NCBI GenBank assembly: GCA_950097015.1
Contig: CATNEN010000032.1
Coordinates: 2,456,501-2,520,500, forward strand
Reading direction: 5' to 3'
DNA length: 64,000 nucleotides
Source: Macrostomum hystrix
Taxonomy: Eukaryota; Platyhelminthes; Macrostomidae
The notes under the pieces were generated by a model. The model saw nothing but the letters and a program-made list of their open reading frames with translations. It made no database searches and was not told the DNA's origin. Positions 1-12,400 of this stretch are shown one piece after another. The position numbers were made by a program, and so were the translations under genes. The first letter of the stretch is position 1; every line of letters begins with the position of its first letter.

Positions 1-470
1 TCCTGTGTCTCCTACCCATCTTTTTCCTGTGTTTCCTACCCCATCTTCTTCCTGTGTCTCCTACCCCATCTTCTTCCTGTGTCTCCTACCCATCTTCTTC
101 CTGTGTCTCCTACCCCATCGTCTCATTCTATTCTCCTACCCCATCTCCTCCCCTTTCTCCTCCCGAATCTTCTCCGTGTGTCCTACCCCATCCCCAATCT
201 CTACTACCCCGTCTTCTTCCTGTGTCTCCTACCCCATCTTCTTCCTGTGTCTCCTACCCCATCTTCTTCCTGTGTCTCCTACCCCATCTTCTTCCTGTGT
301 CTCCTACCCATCTTTTTCCTGTGTTTCCTACCCCATCTTCTTCCTGTGTCTCCTACCCCATCTTCTTCCTGTGTCTCCTACCCATCTTCTTCCTGTGTCT
401 CCTACCCCATCGTCTCATTCTATTCTCCTACCCCATCTCCTCCGTATCTCTCCTACCCTACTCAGTGGTT
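1..470. repeat. 22-bp minisatellite (pyrimidine-rich)
   Basis: Tandem copies of a roughly 22-bp unit (tcttcctgtgtctcctaccc plus a few bases), with shorter variants and a duplicated block containing a longer variant near 115-200 and 410-450. The array starts before the window, so its full length is unknown. The unit has few stop codons, so all three plus frames stay open for 140-165 codons. This is a composition effect and not evidence of a gene. Confidence 0.9.
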
Positions 471-1280
471 TACTGAATGCGAAAAAGCCAGAAACGAATT
501 GACCAAAGCTTACCCATTGAATTAGGCCTTGTAAAAATGAAGCTTTATGCAGAATAACTTGAATTGGATGAAAAAATCTTATAAAAATTGTTGAATATAT
601 AATATATCATTTCGTTACCTTTGGGGGGGATTTCGATTGAGAAAGGAAAGATTTCGAAGGACAGGTCCAATCCTTCAGCTGACAGCCAATCAAATCAGAA
701 TACACACAGAGAGATGCAGGGAAGAAACTTTGTAGCAGAGCTTTGACCCGGAAGCCAGCAAAGAAGCCAAGCGCTTCTGCTGCGGTTAGTGAACAAATGT
801 ACACCTAAGCCTAGCCAACTACTGCTGCTGCTGTTGTTGAAAGTTCCGCTTTTATCCGGTTTTCCTATACCCGTCAGGATCTTGAAAACGTTCTTAGCAC
901 ACAGCCTATCAGTAATCAGATTGTATCCATTCTAGAAACAACAAAACACAAAAGCTAGTACTTCCGTACCTTGTGGACTAACAAAACACAAGAAGCTCTT
1001 ATAGGATAAAATAAATAGAAATAAACATGCACAACTTTAGGGAAATGTTTGCATTCAATGTTTTAAGCTTTCTTTTATATTAACTTCCTCAAACTTACAG
1101 AAACACATTATTGAACAATATGAACAACACAATGCTACTATTAGTAGCTAGTACAGCACATAATAGCATAAAATAATTTATAAAAATGCACAATAAAGAA
1201 TAAAATGTTATAGCAGATACTACTGCTCGCAAGTAGCAAATTAGCAAAATAATGAATAGCGTAAACAGCACGCTCTGAGG
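471..1280. other. Intergenic, no gene seen
   Basis: AT-rich sequence downstream of FRG1 (which ends at 1281 on the minus strand). I see no conserved coding, RNA gene or repeat in it. The part next to 1281 should hold the FRG1 3' UTR, but no canonical AATAAA is obvious on the minus strand. Confidence 0.5.
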
Positions 1281-2114
1281 TCACTTGCAGAACTTGTCGG
1301 ACTTCTGCTTCTCGCGCCTGTCCAGCATGGTCTCGTGCAGGCTGCCGTCTCGCTTAGCCCGCTTCAGGTTGGCCTTGTCCTCGCCTGACAGCCTCAGCCG
1401 GCCGTCCTGCCAGCTCTGAAACTTCCTGGCGTAGTTCACCTCGGCCTGGGCGACGCCCTGCCGTTCCTCGGGCGCCAAGCGCAGCTTTGGGTCCACGTCT
1501 AAATTGGCGTTGCACCTCAGCGTGACCGTGTCCGACTCGCCTGTGACGCGCTGGCTGCGACAGGCCAGGCCGACATCGTCGTGGACGCCTAGGAAGCAGC
1601 CGTTGGCGCCAAGCAGGGCGGTGCGGCCGTCCTGGAACACCGGCTGCCACAGCTCCCTGGAGCCCATGGCGTCAGCCAGGCCAACCAGCCGATCGCCGCT
1701 GGAATCCAGGCCGAGAAACTTGCCGTAGCCAGACTTCAAGCCCAGCCGACCGTCCGGCAGGCGAACAGCCACGAGGATCTCCTCTGGCGACGGTCCCTCG
1801 CCCGGCGGATGCGTCGGTCCGATGGCGAACCTGCCATTGTCCAGGGCTAAAGCGTAAGCGCGTGGCTCCAACTCGATGGCCAGACTGCCGCTCACTTCCT
1901 CCACCTTCGACACCGCCCACCAGCCACCGTGGCTGGCCGTGTCGGCGGCGTCCTTGGCCGCTGAGCCTTCTTCGTCGCGATGCCGCTTCCGCTTGTGCTT
2001 CTTGTTCTTCTTCGGCTTCTCAACACCGCCAGACAGTTTGTCTGATTTCATTCGCAGCCTGCCCGATTTTACTTGCGCGTAGGCGCTGCTCGCGCCACTA
2101 CCGCCTGCGCTCAT
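1281..2114 (-). CDS. FRG1: FRG1 family protein (fascin-like, actin/RNA-associated nuclear protein)
   Basis: A 277-residue, single-exon reading frame close in length to animal FRG1 (about 258). A lysine/arginine nuclear-localisation block lies at about residues 33-47. A fascin-like beta-trefoil domain covers roughly 63-190, with the family signatures GPSPEE, LKSGYGKFLG, ELWQPVFQDG and ALLGANGCFLG. The conserved C-terminal tail includes NYARKFQSWQDGRL, LHETMLDRREK and the terminal FCK. FRG1 is known as a nucleolar/Cajal-body, spliceosome-associated protein that also bundles actin. The start is the first ATG; a good 3' splice site (cctccttgcag) sits about 33 nt upstream and another AG lies 2 nt before the ATG, so the mRNA may be trans-spliced. 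There is no intron in the coding region, although FRG1 genes in other animals have several. A 47-bp minisatellite begins about 50 bp upstream. Confidence 0.95.
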   Translation of the reverse strand: MSAGGSGASSAYAQVKSGRLRMKSDKLSGGVEKPKKNKKHKRKRHRDEEGSAAKDAADTASHGGWWAVSKVEEVSGSLAIELEPRAYALALDNGRFAIGPTHPPGEGPSPEEILVAVRLPDGRLGLKSGYGKFLGLDSSGDRLVGLADAMGSRELWQPVFQDGRTALLGANGCFLGVHDDVGLACRSQRVTGESDTVTLRCNANLDVDPKLRLAPEERQGVAQAEVNYARKFQSWQDGRLRLSGEDKANLKRAKRDGSLHETMLDRREKQKSDKFCK

Positions 2115-2163
2115 TGCTGCTTTGAAGCCGAGCGGATAGGCGGAAACTGCAAGGAGGATTAGT

Positions 2164-2935
2164 GGGACACTGCAACCCTGTCCACACGATCACAGGTGTA
2201 GTCCTACATCGGGACACTGAAAACCTGTCCACACAATCACAGGTGTAGTCCTACATCGGGACACTGAAAACCTGTCCACACAATCACAGGTGTAGTCCTA
2301 CATCGGGACACTGAAAACCTGTCCACACAATCACAGTTGTAGTCCTACATCGGGACACTGAAAACCTGTCCACACAATCACAGGTGTAGTCCTACATCGG
2401 GACACTGAAAACCTGTCCACACAATCACAGGTGTAGTCCTACATCGGGACACTGAAAACCTGTCCACACAATCACAGGTGTAGTCCTACATCGGGACACT
2501 GAAAACCTGTCCACACAATCACAGGTGTAGTCCTACATCGGGACACTGAAAACCTGTCCACACAATCACAGGTGTAGTCCTATATCGGGACACTGCAACC
2601 CTGTCCACACAATCACAGGTGTAGTCCTACATCGGGACACTGCAACCCTGTCCACACAATCACAGGTGTAGTCCTACATCGGGACACTGAAAACCTGTCC
2701 ACACAATCACAGGGGTAGTCCTACATCGGCACACTGCAACCCTGTCCACACAATCACAGGTGTAGTCCTACATCGGGACACTGCAACCCTGTCAACACAA
2801 TCACAGGTGTAGTCCTATATCGGGACACTGCAACCCTGTCCACACAATCACAGGTGTAGTCCTACATCGGGACACTGAAAACCTGTCCACACAATCACAG
2901 GTGTAGTCCTACATCGGGACACTGCAACCAGATCA
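2164..2935. repeat. 47-bp minisatellite, about 16 copies
   Basis: Regular 47-bp unit gggacactg(aaa/caa)cctgtccacacaatcacaggtgtagtcctacatc. There are two main variants (…gaaaacc… and …gcaaccc…) arranged in blocks, plus isolated single-base changes. The array lies directly upstream of FRG1 and its first copy starts 50 bp from the ATG. Confidence 0.95.
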
Positions 2936-4057
2936 CCCAGACACTAAAGCTAAGTTATTAATTACAGGTGCACTTTATTTAGAACAATGAAAATATCCTC
3001 AGCAAACAGATATTATCTACTTTTGCAAGGTACGTAGCATGAAAATTCCAAGAAAACCCATGTAACAAGGCAGGTAGAAAGAGTGTCTGAAACGTTGAAA
3101 GCCAAGTCGATTTCTACTCTTTATTGTAAAGCCCTGCTCTGCAGTCAATTTGCCGATCGATTGACTGCCAACAATGGAGACAGTGAAGGCCTGCCTCATT
3201 TCCATCCGCCGAATTCACATTTTTATACAAAAAACCATTACTTTAAAAACCTATCAGTAATTCCTTTTAAGAAATTAAATTAATTAACTCGATTTTGTAG
3301 ACTAGAATATTTGTGAGATAGAAAAATGCTGAAAAGTAAAGTCTAATAAATACAATACATTTTTACAATGTGAGGTTACTAGGGAAAGTAAACAGCTATT
3401 GTTTTTTAATCCATTGTGAGCTAAAAAAAAGCTGACAGGAAGACATTTTAAGGGCCCTTGTAAATTTTGTCAGCTGTCCCGTGTCGTACGATTTTATTGT
3501 GTATGCTTTCACAGATATAACATTGTAGAAATAAAGGATAAAAATTATCCTGAAAGGTGTTCATTTCGACGTAAGTTAACATAGAAACCCTTAATGTCCG
3601 AATTGTAAATTCTCTCCCATTGGATGGTGGGGAACAGCAGATCGAGCCAATTGGGACTGGGCAGTGAAGCTATGCGGGAGTTATGATAGAAATAAATAAT
3701 CAAAGTGAGCGCGAAACTCGCGACTCCTCATCCGGTCCATTTTCCAGTCAGTTCTCCAGTTCCACTCTTTTTATTACATTCTACAGCGTTTCCTTTACGC
3801 CGATCTCAGCTGCTGCGGCGGGGAAGCGACTGAAATAGTGACAAGAGAGACCAGCCGAGAGACAGTGGAAGCGTTAAACACCGTTTGCTTTAAACAAGAC
3901 TACACGCTCAAGAGAAATACTAGAGATTCGGATAAGCAAAGGAGAGAGAAGGTAGAGATTTAGAGAATAAAGAAAAAGCAAGGAAAAAAGAGGATTAAAG
4001 TGGGACTAAACCTCAGACGGGTAACAGCTGAAAAGAACCGCAGAGGTTAGTTAAGAA
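2936..4057. other. Intergenic / presumed 5' region of the channel gene
   Basis: No recognisable gene. The last few hundred bases (about 3700-4057) are purine-rich and lie directly upstream of the channel start codon, so they probably contain its promoter and 5' UTR. No TATA box or other motif was convincing enough to call. Confidence 0.4.
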
Positions 4058-7000
4058 ATGAATACAGAGCAGCAGAAAAATATACAACAGCAGCCGCAGC
4101 AGCAGGAGCAGCAGCAGCTGTGTGACCCGCCAGCTGTCACAAATGCCAGCAGTCAGCAGCGCTATCAAATGGACGAATTAAGTGAGTTGATCCTGAGTTA
4201 GTACAATCAGATTGCGAATCCCGGCGGCGACGAACATCCAGCGGGGGTGATATTCAACTGTGGAGTCTGACAGCGCTTCCGCGGTTGTTAAGAGTCTTTT
4301 TTATTTCCAAGTCCCATACAAACTGAGTGGCGCAGTTCTGGCAAGAGTTTTAAAGAGGATCTTGCAAAGTGGCCATTCTGACGCTCTGACGTTGAAATCG
4401 CAACGCTCAGAAAATTAAGTTCTGTGTGTTCTTATTCAGTTCAGGTTTAAATTACGACAAACGCTGGCAGCTCCTAACTAGTCCATTGCCAAATCTACCC
4501 AGAAACCAGGCTTTGAGATTGTGGCAGATAACCTTGACTTTTTGTTGATTTCCGACCAAGCTGTGTTCTTTTCTGGCTCGCAAACAACCAGGCACATCCC
4601 GGCATTCATCCTTCTCTGATTTAATTTCACTCAATCTCTGCCTGACGCAATTTTCTACTGGAAGCCAAAGGCCATCTCTGGGAATTCACATGTGCTAGCG
4701 CTAGCCTTAGAAGGCGAATGTCAAAACAGAGTTTAATTAATGTAAAGTAACGCTTCTTTACTTAAATACGAGTTTAGTAAGGGTGCGGGAGTGGAAGCCT
4801 GCTGAACCTAGTCGAGATGATCAATTAGAAGCGCCAGTCTTTCTAATATAAGCTATATAGTGCAAGATTTATAACAATTGAAATATTTTTCCTTATATTT
4901 TCTTCGCAGATCGATTGCTGCCGCTGCAGAATTCGGCAAGACGCAATGGCGATCTTGGTACTAGTAGCGGAGGCGCCGGCGGAGGGCGGCAATTTCAAGG
5001 CCGGCCAGATTTCTACCCGAACCCGTGGGTGCGCAGAAGCGAGCGCAACTTTGCAGACGGGCGTCGCTCACCTGTAGCAGCAACGAGGAGAACCTCCGCC
5101 CGTTGCTTGACAGAGCCGCCTGTACCGACAGAGGCGTCGGAATTTATGGAACTGTCGGCAGATTTTATTCAGCTGCAAGCAATGCCAGTGCCGACAAGTG
5201 AGTCTCCGCGTTTACTAAGCAAGGAAGAGCACCAGGAGCAACAGCAGCAGCAACCGTCGCAGTTGCAGCAAACGCAAATGCAAAATCAGGCGTCAACAAA
5301 ACGAGATCTTCTGATAGAGATAATAAGGAACAATTTTATAAATTATTGCCAGACTACCTCGCTGCGCGGCGTGCCAAAGATTGTGAAAACAAAAGAAAGG
5401 CTGCTGAAGTATATTTGGATTATTTTCACATTCGCGTTTTTCTTCGGCTGTTTCACATGTCTGGCCCTAATTATCAACCAGTACCTGGCCTACGACGTCA
5501 TCCATCAGCCGAGAACTGTGCGTCACTTCCCAGTTCAATTTCCATCATTTACTGTGTGCAATACTCGACCCCTATCGCAAGAGGGCATTGATTTTATACG
5601 CAGCCACAATATGATGTTGCCAAAGGAGTACACTTTGCACATGCTCAGAGTAATAAAAAATACGCGGGCCAATATGAAAGTAAAAGATCCATCGAGTGAG
5701 TTTAACGACACCATAAAGGATGCTCTGAGCACTGTTTTCGTCACAAAAGGCTTCTACGAGAACATCCCGGCTGGTATAAATACAACGCAGTTTGGCCACA
5801 CTCTTGACCAGACAATCCTTCAATGCGAGAGTACCATTTTAATTAAGAACTTTAAGAGATCGAAATTCTGCGAAAACATCGGCACTTGGACGCGAACGTA
5901 CGATAACAAGTTTCTGAATTGTTACACTTTTACGGCGGATGCAAACTATACTCAGCGCATTCTCACAGTGCGAATAATGGCCTACACGAATGAGAGAAAT
6001 TTAACTTATTGTCCGGATTGTAGCGATTTCCCGGCTACACAGGTGTCTGGACTAAGAGTACAGCTGCACAACGCAGGCAATTATCCGGAGGTGCAGGAGG
6101 AGGGCTTGAATATTAAGCCTGGCAGCCTGACTGAGATTCGATTCGACACTAAAGAGTGGAAGATGAAGGAGAAGCCACACGGACGCTGCTCAAAAGCGGT
6201 GCCGCCATCGATGCTGTTCAGCAATAGCAACTTCACTTACAGCTATGAAGCGTGTAAAAAGAAGGTAAGCTCACACACAAAAGGCAGATTGTACGCTGTA
6301 TACCATGACGCTCATAGGCCTGTTGATTAAATCTGGCTCCTCATTTGAGCTGCAGCCAGGCGAAGCCCGAGGCAAATTCAATATGAAAGAAAGAATCACG
6401 TAGCAGACAATATGCTTGAACTGTTGTTTTCTTATGCTTTAAGTCAGAGAAATAAGAGGACAGTGAGGCTAAAACGTTGGGTGCAGAGACTAAGAAGACC
6501 AGCTTGAGGAGTTTCAGATCCTGATTTTCCCTAAGCCCCCTCGGCTCCTGGTTAGTGCGTCAGAGTCGCGCGCCACGGTGTCCTCTTATATTAGGCTCGC
6601 TAAGGACACTTGCAAATTAAGTCAACGCACTCGCCCGTACCCACCTTCTTAAGTAGGCGTGCAGTGCCAGACACCGCGAGACTAAGGCCCCAGCAGGCAG
6701 AGAATCGGAGAAGAATTCTAGGAAGGGAAAGTGAAAGATAAAAAAGAGGATAGGAAGGAGCCGGCCGATGAGAGCTGTCGGTGGGACAGGGGAGTCGAGA
6801 GAAAGAGAAAAATAAGGATGGAGAAGAATCTCCAGCAGATTTTGGAGGCCCTTACAAGAGCAAATGCCGTCTCAGTAACGGAGACGAGAGCAGAAAGGAG
6901 GAAAAATAGAAGTAGATTAACAGACAGAGTGAGGCGAAAAAATCGCAGGAAACCAGAGACCGAAGATTAAGGGTTCTCCAGGGGAATTTCAGGCGTCAGA

Positions 7001-7942
7001 GGGGCCTCGGGCTGGCGCATTAGTTCTAATTTTCCAACTATTAGTCCCTCACGTACTCTCCTCGCTTTTTCTTCCTCCTCCGATACCGGATTCGACTCGA
7101 ATGCGCAGATTCTGCACGAGCAAATCATGCAAATATGCGGCTGCCTGGACAGTACCATTCCGTTGCCGGACAGTATGTTGGACACCGGCTTGCACTACTG
7201 CGGTAGGATACCGCCTAATCAATTCTCACTCTTTACAAACAGTAGCGTGACTGCGGCACAGGAGACCCAGGCAGCCAGGCAGCAGATGGCCAAGTACTAC
7301 AACATTAGCTCCGACGCTGTTCACCTGCCCAGTTTTGCTTATAATGCGGAGTTTCAAGACTTCCTGCGTCGCGTCACCTGCAACATGGAGATCTTCAAGG
7401 CGGCTAGCTTAGACAAAGACGAAGACAAGGAGAGGGAGGACACGTGCTTCACTCCGTGCATCTACTATACCTATGGCACAACCATCAGCACAACAAACTG
7501 GCCAACCAAGGCCTACCTGTACGAGATTGTGCACGACTTCGAGAGCTTGAAGCAGCGAATCGACGGTCTATACAGGAAGGGCACGATGAGCAGAAACTCG
7601 TCCTATCTGGATCCTGTGTACAAGAAGCTGAAACAGATCTACGATCCAGTCTACGCCGTGGCCAAAACTGATCCGCAACTGGCGGATAAAATGCTCGGTG
7701 AAATTGACTACATTCAGAAGAACTTCATCGAGATATTAATCAATAGAGGCAAGTCCAACTTTGAAATCGAACAAATCGAAGAGAAGGCCGTCATATCTCT
7801 GACATCTCTGCTGAGTCAAATTGGCGGACTGCTGTCAATCTGGGTCGGCCTGACCTTCGTGTGCATAGTTGAAATAGTTGACATGCTGTACAATATTGTG
7901 ACCATGTACAGGCAGCAGAGCAGAATGACGATCGTGAGTTGA
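4058..7942 (+). CDS. DEG/ENaC sodium channel subunit, FMRFamide-gated (FaNaC)-like
   Basis: Three exons join in frame: 4058-4181, 4910-6264 and 7109-7942 (introns gtgagt…cgcag and gtaagc…cgcag), giving 770 residues. The start ATG is preceded by an in-frame TAA. The N terminus is glutamine-rich and intracellular. The pre-TM1 gating motif is at 194-195. TM1 is about 207-233, followed by FPSFTVCNTRPLS, a large cysteine-rich extracellular domain and TM2 at about 721-755 (QIGGLLSIWVGLT…). Only about 15 residues follow TM2. The layout and motifs (SLRGVPKI, CNTRPLS, CGCLDS) fit the peptide-gated/FaNaC-ASIC part of the superfamily, whose trimers pass Na+ at the plasma membrane. Two usually conserved sites differ: the N-terminal HG is RG, and the GxS selectivity filter reads GLT (740-742). 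An AATAAA is at about 8160. The ligand cannot be told from sequence. Confidence 0.92.
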
Positions 7943-9240
7943 TGCAACTCAAGCTTGCAAGCGCCCTTCTACGCTCGCATGTTCGTATAACGCGCGAATA
8001 ATTAACACGCCATCTATTATTGATACGCATTGCGCCCCGCGATAGGGGATTTGCTTACCCAAAAAGGACCATTGAGACTAGCTAGTTTTAACACCGCAAA
8101 GACGACCGCAACCATTAAAGCTACTTCTTTTTGGCCTAATCGAAGTGCAAGACGGAGATAATAAAACTAATCCAAAATAAGGCCCTTTTGTGTGTGTCTA
8201 CTCGCGGAATAATTATCTAATTCTTGCCAATGTCCTGTGCTCATCCAACTGGCTCCGTGGGATATCATACCGGTGGGGAGATATCATCTACTTCTAGTTA
8301 GTAAAACAATGAGGATCGGGTGAAAAACGAGTCTATAAAGTAATCATTGAGCAATACAATACTGCAAATTAAATATTTCATGCTTTAAAGCTGTCTCATT
8401 GTATGCGTGTCTGCGTGCGCTCGTAGGACCATAAATTTACTATTATCTCTATGTCATCCGCAATGGCTGTACACAGTACAAAGGCTTATTCTTATTACGA
8501 GCTGCGTGTAGTTGGTATTACCACTTATTATGTATAGATCCGCATATTTTTGTTCATAAAATTTTCTACGCAAAGCAAGAATTTGTTTGTGATGCCCACT
8601 CTTGACCGATCTTAAGTTAACAAACTAAATTTTTTAGTACCTGTCCACGAAAATATACTAGATGCACGGAAATGCATGAGAAAACGAAACCAGTTTTCGT
8701 CATTGTCTATACTGAAAACAAAGAAACATTTTTTTCTCTTAACAATAGAGTCACAGCTAAGTTGACTGAAAATCTATGCGTAAAAAATAGCAATAGTTCT
8801 AGACCCGCCAACCAGCGAAAATAAAAAGCGAGAATCACGAGGTGGATGAATGCAAAAGTGCATCCAGGTTCCATTTCTAGATATCTAATATACTAAAAAT
8901 GAAATGCTATACTATAGTTGTAACTAATAGAACACCAAAGATTGTGTACAGCTACCCAGTCCATGGACTGGAGCGGGGCTGCCACACACACATACTCAAA
9001 CTTCTACCCCAGATACCAAATTAACAGATTAAAATTCACAAATTTACAGTATTAAAATAGGCCTTCAATACTGGTCCTCAGTTCGGGCCCGACCAGATTC
9101 CATCATCGCGAAATTGGTGGCAGATACAGAATACAGCGATGTTGGTATTGGGAAAAAATGAATAGCAAAGTAATTCCGGAATTGTCAACAGACTAGAAAA
9201 ACAAAGTCCATCAAAACGCACAGAGAGAACTTTGAGTCAG
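7943..9240. other. Intergenic, 3' side of the channel gene
   Basis: Contains the 3' UTR of the channel gene and then AT-rich sequence without coding signal. A short motif around 8955-8985 (cagtccatggactg … gccacaca) recurs in altered form near 38110-38145, so a low-copy dispersed repeat may be present. Confidence 0.4.
8160..8165 (+). terminator. Candidate poly(A) signal of the DEG/ENaC gene
   Basis: An AATAAA hexamer about 220 nt downstream of the channel stop codon on the same strand. It is the first canonical hexamer after the stop that I could find. No cleavage site can be defined from sequence alone. Confidence 0.45.
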
Positions 9241-9692
9241 TTTCGGAGGCACTGGACTCAGAGGATGGGAAAATCAGCCAAGCTCAGCCACTTCTATTAC
9301 ACGTTTAAGAAAGTTTTCTCCAGAGAAAAGTACCTAACAATAATCTCTAACCAATGCGCATAAAGGCGCACAATGTCCCGATTTCGTCTAGGAAACCACA
9401 AACTGGCCTGTGAGACGTTGCGCACTGTCAGACCGAAAATCACTTATGTAAGCAGAACATGTCCAAAATGTAGAGTCGAGGTAGAGAACGAAACTCATAT
9501 TCTCTTTGGATGCGATTGGTCCGTTTATGTTCCAATTAGAAATAAATTCATAGGCTTTCGAAATTTCTAACAGTACCTGCCACTTTCTCTAACAGCTGAT
9601 GACGAAATTGTGTGTTTAATGACACAGGAAAGCACAGAATTAACAGAAAGTTTTGTGGACTTCATAGAAAGCATACTTAAAGCTAGATAAAA
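9241..9692 (+). pseudogene. Decayed C-terminal end of a LINE-type retrotransposon ORF2
   Basis: One reading frame runs from about 9250 to 9690 but is broken by in-frame stops at 9361 (TAA) and 9568 (TAA). It contains RFRLGNHKLACE followed by a CPKC…H…C arrangement (C-x2-C, then His and Cys in a VENETHILFGC context). This is the zinc-binding tail seen after reverse transcriptase in many animal non-LTR elements. The reverse transcriptase and endonuclease parts are absent, as expected for a 5'-truncated old insertion. The frame continues after the second stop to about 9690 with a plausible LINE C terminus. The element clade cannot be assigned from this fragment. Confidence 0.7.
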
Positions 9693-9979
9693 AAGCCACT
9701 GCCCTGAGGCCCATAGTTAGAATGCAAAAACACAATAGCTATTCTCCTGTCGTGAGCGAAGTGATTTCAGTCACAGTTTTAATCTTCTCTTCCAATTTCA
9801 AATATTACGAGTATTATTCACCTAAAACTAATTTTATGCATGCTACTGTTTTTCTATCGCTATTTATTTAAATCGAATGGTTCAGACTTGTTACCAACAT
9901 CAAATCAACAAAAAAAATCAGCACCCAATCGGCGTGCGCATTGCAATAAACAATAAATATCAATAATAATACAGCCTGA

Positions 9980-10060
9980 ATTGGACCTAGGCTGATTCGA
10001 ACTCCCGACGCTAGATTATTTATAACACTGCCAGACCTCCCAGATCAAGCCGATAATAAT
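9980..10060 (-). repeat. tRNA-like (B-box-containing) sequence, degenerate
   Basis: On the minus strand the sequence contains GGGAGTTCGAATC, a good pol III B box / T-arm. It is preceded about 50 nt upstream by a loose A-box-like stretch. Cloverleaf pairing is poor, so this is more likely a tRNA-derived SINE or tRNA relic than a functional gene. Confidence 0.35.
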
Positions 10061-10376
10061 TCTGGGCTACAAAGGGCTAAAAACTTATAGGCTGTATACA
10101 TCACAACACTCAGTAACTAATTACTAAACTGCTGCTCTCAAATCCATGAATAATGGCGGTAGCCGGCACACGAAATTTCGCTTCAACGGCCGGCTATGCT
10201 TCTTGGAGTATTTTTAGATAACAACAGCTGCACAACTTGACACTGAACAACAGGCTTTAGTGCATTCTATTTGGAAAGTAATTATTGACTACTTCATAGT
10301 TTGGTTTGCCAGAAAGTCCGGAAAAAAAATAAAATATGCATAAGATTTTGTCTTCGGCAAGACAGATCTAATTACA

Positions 10377-11527
10377 GGATCCCAGATTCAGTTCCAAGAT
10401 CCCAGATCTAGTTCCTAGATCCCAGATTCAGTTCCAAGATCCCAGATCTAGTTTCTAGATCCCAGATCTAGTTTCTAGATCCCAGATCTAGTTTCTAGAT
10501 CCCAGATCTAGTTTCTAGATCCCAGATCTAGTTCCGAGATCCCAGATCTAGTTCCAAGATCCCAGATCTAGTTTCTAGATCCCAGATCTAGTTTCTAGAT
10601 CCCAGATCTAGTTTCTAGATCCCAGATTCAGTCCCAAGATCCCAGATTCAGTTCCAAGATCCCAGATCTAGTTCCTAGATCCCAGATTCAGTCCCAAGAT
10701 CCCAGATCTAGTTCCAAGATCCCAGATCTAGTTCCAAGATCCCAGATTCAGTCCCAAGATCCCAGATTCAGTTCCAAGATCCCAGATCTAGTTCCTAGAT
10801 CCCAGATTCAGTCCCAAGATCCCAGATCTAGTTCCAAGATCCCAGATCTAGTTCCTAGATCCCAGATTCAGTCCCAAGATCCCAGATCTAGTTCCAAGAT
10901 CCCAGATCTAGTTCCTAGATCCCAGATTCAGTTCCAAGATCCCAGATCTAGTTCCTAGATCCCAGATTCCGTTCCAAGATCCCAGATCTAGTTCCTAGAT
11001 CCCAGATTCAGTTCCAAGATCCCAGATCTAGTTCCTAGATCCCAGATCTAGTTCCTAGATCCCAGATCTAGTTCCTAGATCCCAGATCTAGTTCCTAGAT
11101 CCCAGATTCAGTCCCAAGATCCCAGATCTAGTTCCAAGATCCCAGATCTAGTTTCTAGATCCCAGATTCAGTCCCAAGATCCCAGATTCAGTTCCAAGAT
11201 CCCAGATCTAGTTCCTAGATCCCAGATTCAGTCCCAAGATCCCAGATTCAGTTCCAAGATCCCAGATCTAGTTCCTAGATCCCAGATCTAGTTCCAAGAT
11301 CCCAGATCTAGTTCCTAGATCCCAGATCTAGTTCCTAGATCCCAGATCTAGTTCCTAGATCCCAGATCTAGTTCCTAGATCCCAGATCTAGTTCCAAGAT
11401 CCCAGATCTAGTTCCTAGATCCCAGATTCAGTCCCAAGATCCCAGATCTAGTTCCAAGATCCCAGATCTAGTTTCTAGATCCCAGATCTAGTTTCAAGAT
11501 CCCAGATTCAGTTCCAAGATCCCAGAT
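10377..11527. repeat. 20-bp satellite array, about 57 copies
   Basis: Strictly 20-bp period: gatcccagat(cta/tca)gtt(cc/tc)(t/a)a. Two sub-units (agatcta… and agattca…) mix to give partial 40- and 60-bp higher-order patterns, for example from 10620 to 10920. Almost every copy contains AGATC or AGATCT, so the array is rich in short palindromes. Confidence 0.95.
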
Positions 11528-11984
11528 CGTTTATGTACGAAGTCTGTCAAATAGCGAAGCTTTTTGATTTTTCCCCATATTTAATCGAAAAAATCTAGCG
11601 TATAGATACAAGAAAAAATGATTAATTAAACAACAATTTTTTTTAATTACCAACCTGAAATTGGCCTCTCGACTTTGTTTAACCAAATGCGAGACGGGGA
11701 AAACAGTTTTTTATCGTTTAGCATTACATCCCAAAAGCTGTTTACTTAGAATTTTTTATTTCTTCATATTTTATAATCCTTGCCCATGCTTAGGCTTGTA
11801 ATCTAGATGCAGTGTGCCCGGAATTATAGAGAAATGGATTAATTACACGATTAGGCGATCGCACGATATATCTAAAAACTGAGAATCAGCCACGGATAAA
11901 AGTAAAACAAGCTCGTTACAATGACACAAGGGTCATGAACAGTCATGCAAAATTGGAAATGAGACATAGACTGAGAAATGACCG

Positions 11985-12400
11985 AAGTAGAACAGAGAGC
12001 AGCCCTGAAGTAGAACAGAGAGCAGCCCTGAAGTAGAACAGAGAGCAGCCCTGAAGTAGAACAGAGAGCAGCCCTGAAGTAGAACAGAGAGTAGCCCTGA
12101 AGTAGAACAGAGAGCAGCCCTGAAGTAGAACAGAGAGCAGCCCTGAAGTAGAACAGAGAGCAGCCCTGAAGTAGAACAGAGAGCAGCCCTGAAGTAACAC
12201 AGAGAGTAGCCCTGAAGTAGAACAGAGAGCAGCCCTGAAGTAGAACAGAGAGCAGCCCTGAAGTAGAACAGAGAGCAGCCCTGAAGTAGAACAGAGAGCA
12301 GCCCTGAAGTAGAACAGAGAGCAGCCCTGAAGTAGAACAGAGAGAGCCCTGAAGTAGAACAGAGTGCAGCCCTGAAGTAGAACAGAGAGCAGCCCTGAAG
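11985..12400. repeat. 23-bp minisatellite, about 18 copies
   Basis: Unit gaagtagaacagagagcagccct, highly uniform with few point changes (agtagaac/agtaacac; gcagccc/gtagccc). The minus strand is open in three frames because the unit lacks stops. Those reading frames (about 160-210 codons) are repeat artefacts. Confidence 0.95.

Noticed and set aside
607..804. 65-codon minus frame downstream of FRG1
   Set aside because: No motif, weak composition signal and no splice context.
3017..3283. Overlapping 62- and 66-codon frames on opposite strands
   Set aside because: Chance frames in AT-rich intergenic DNA without any family resemblance.
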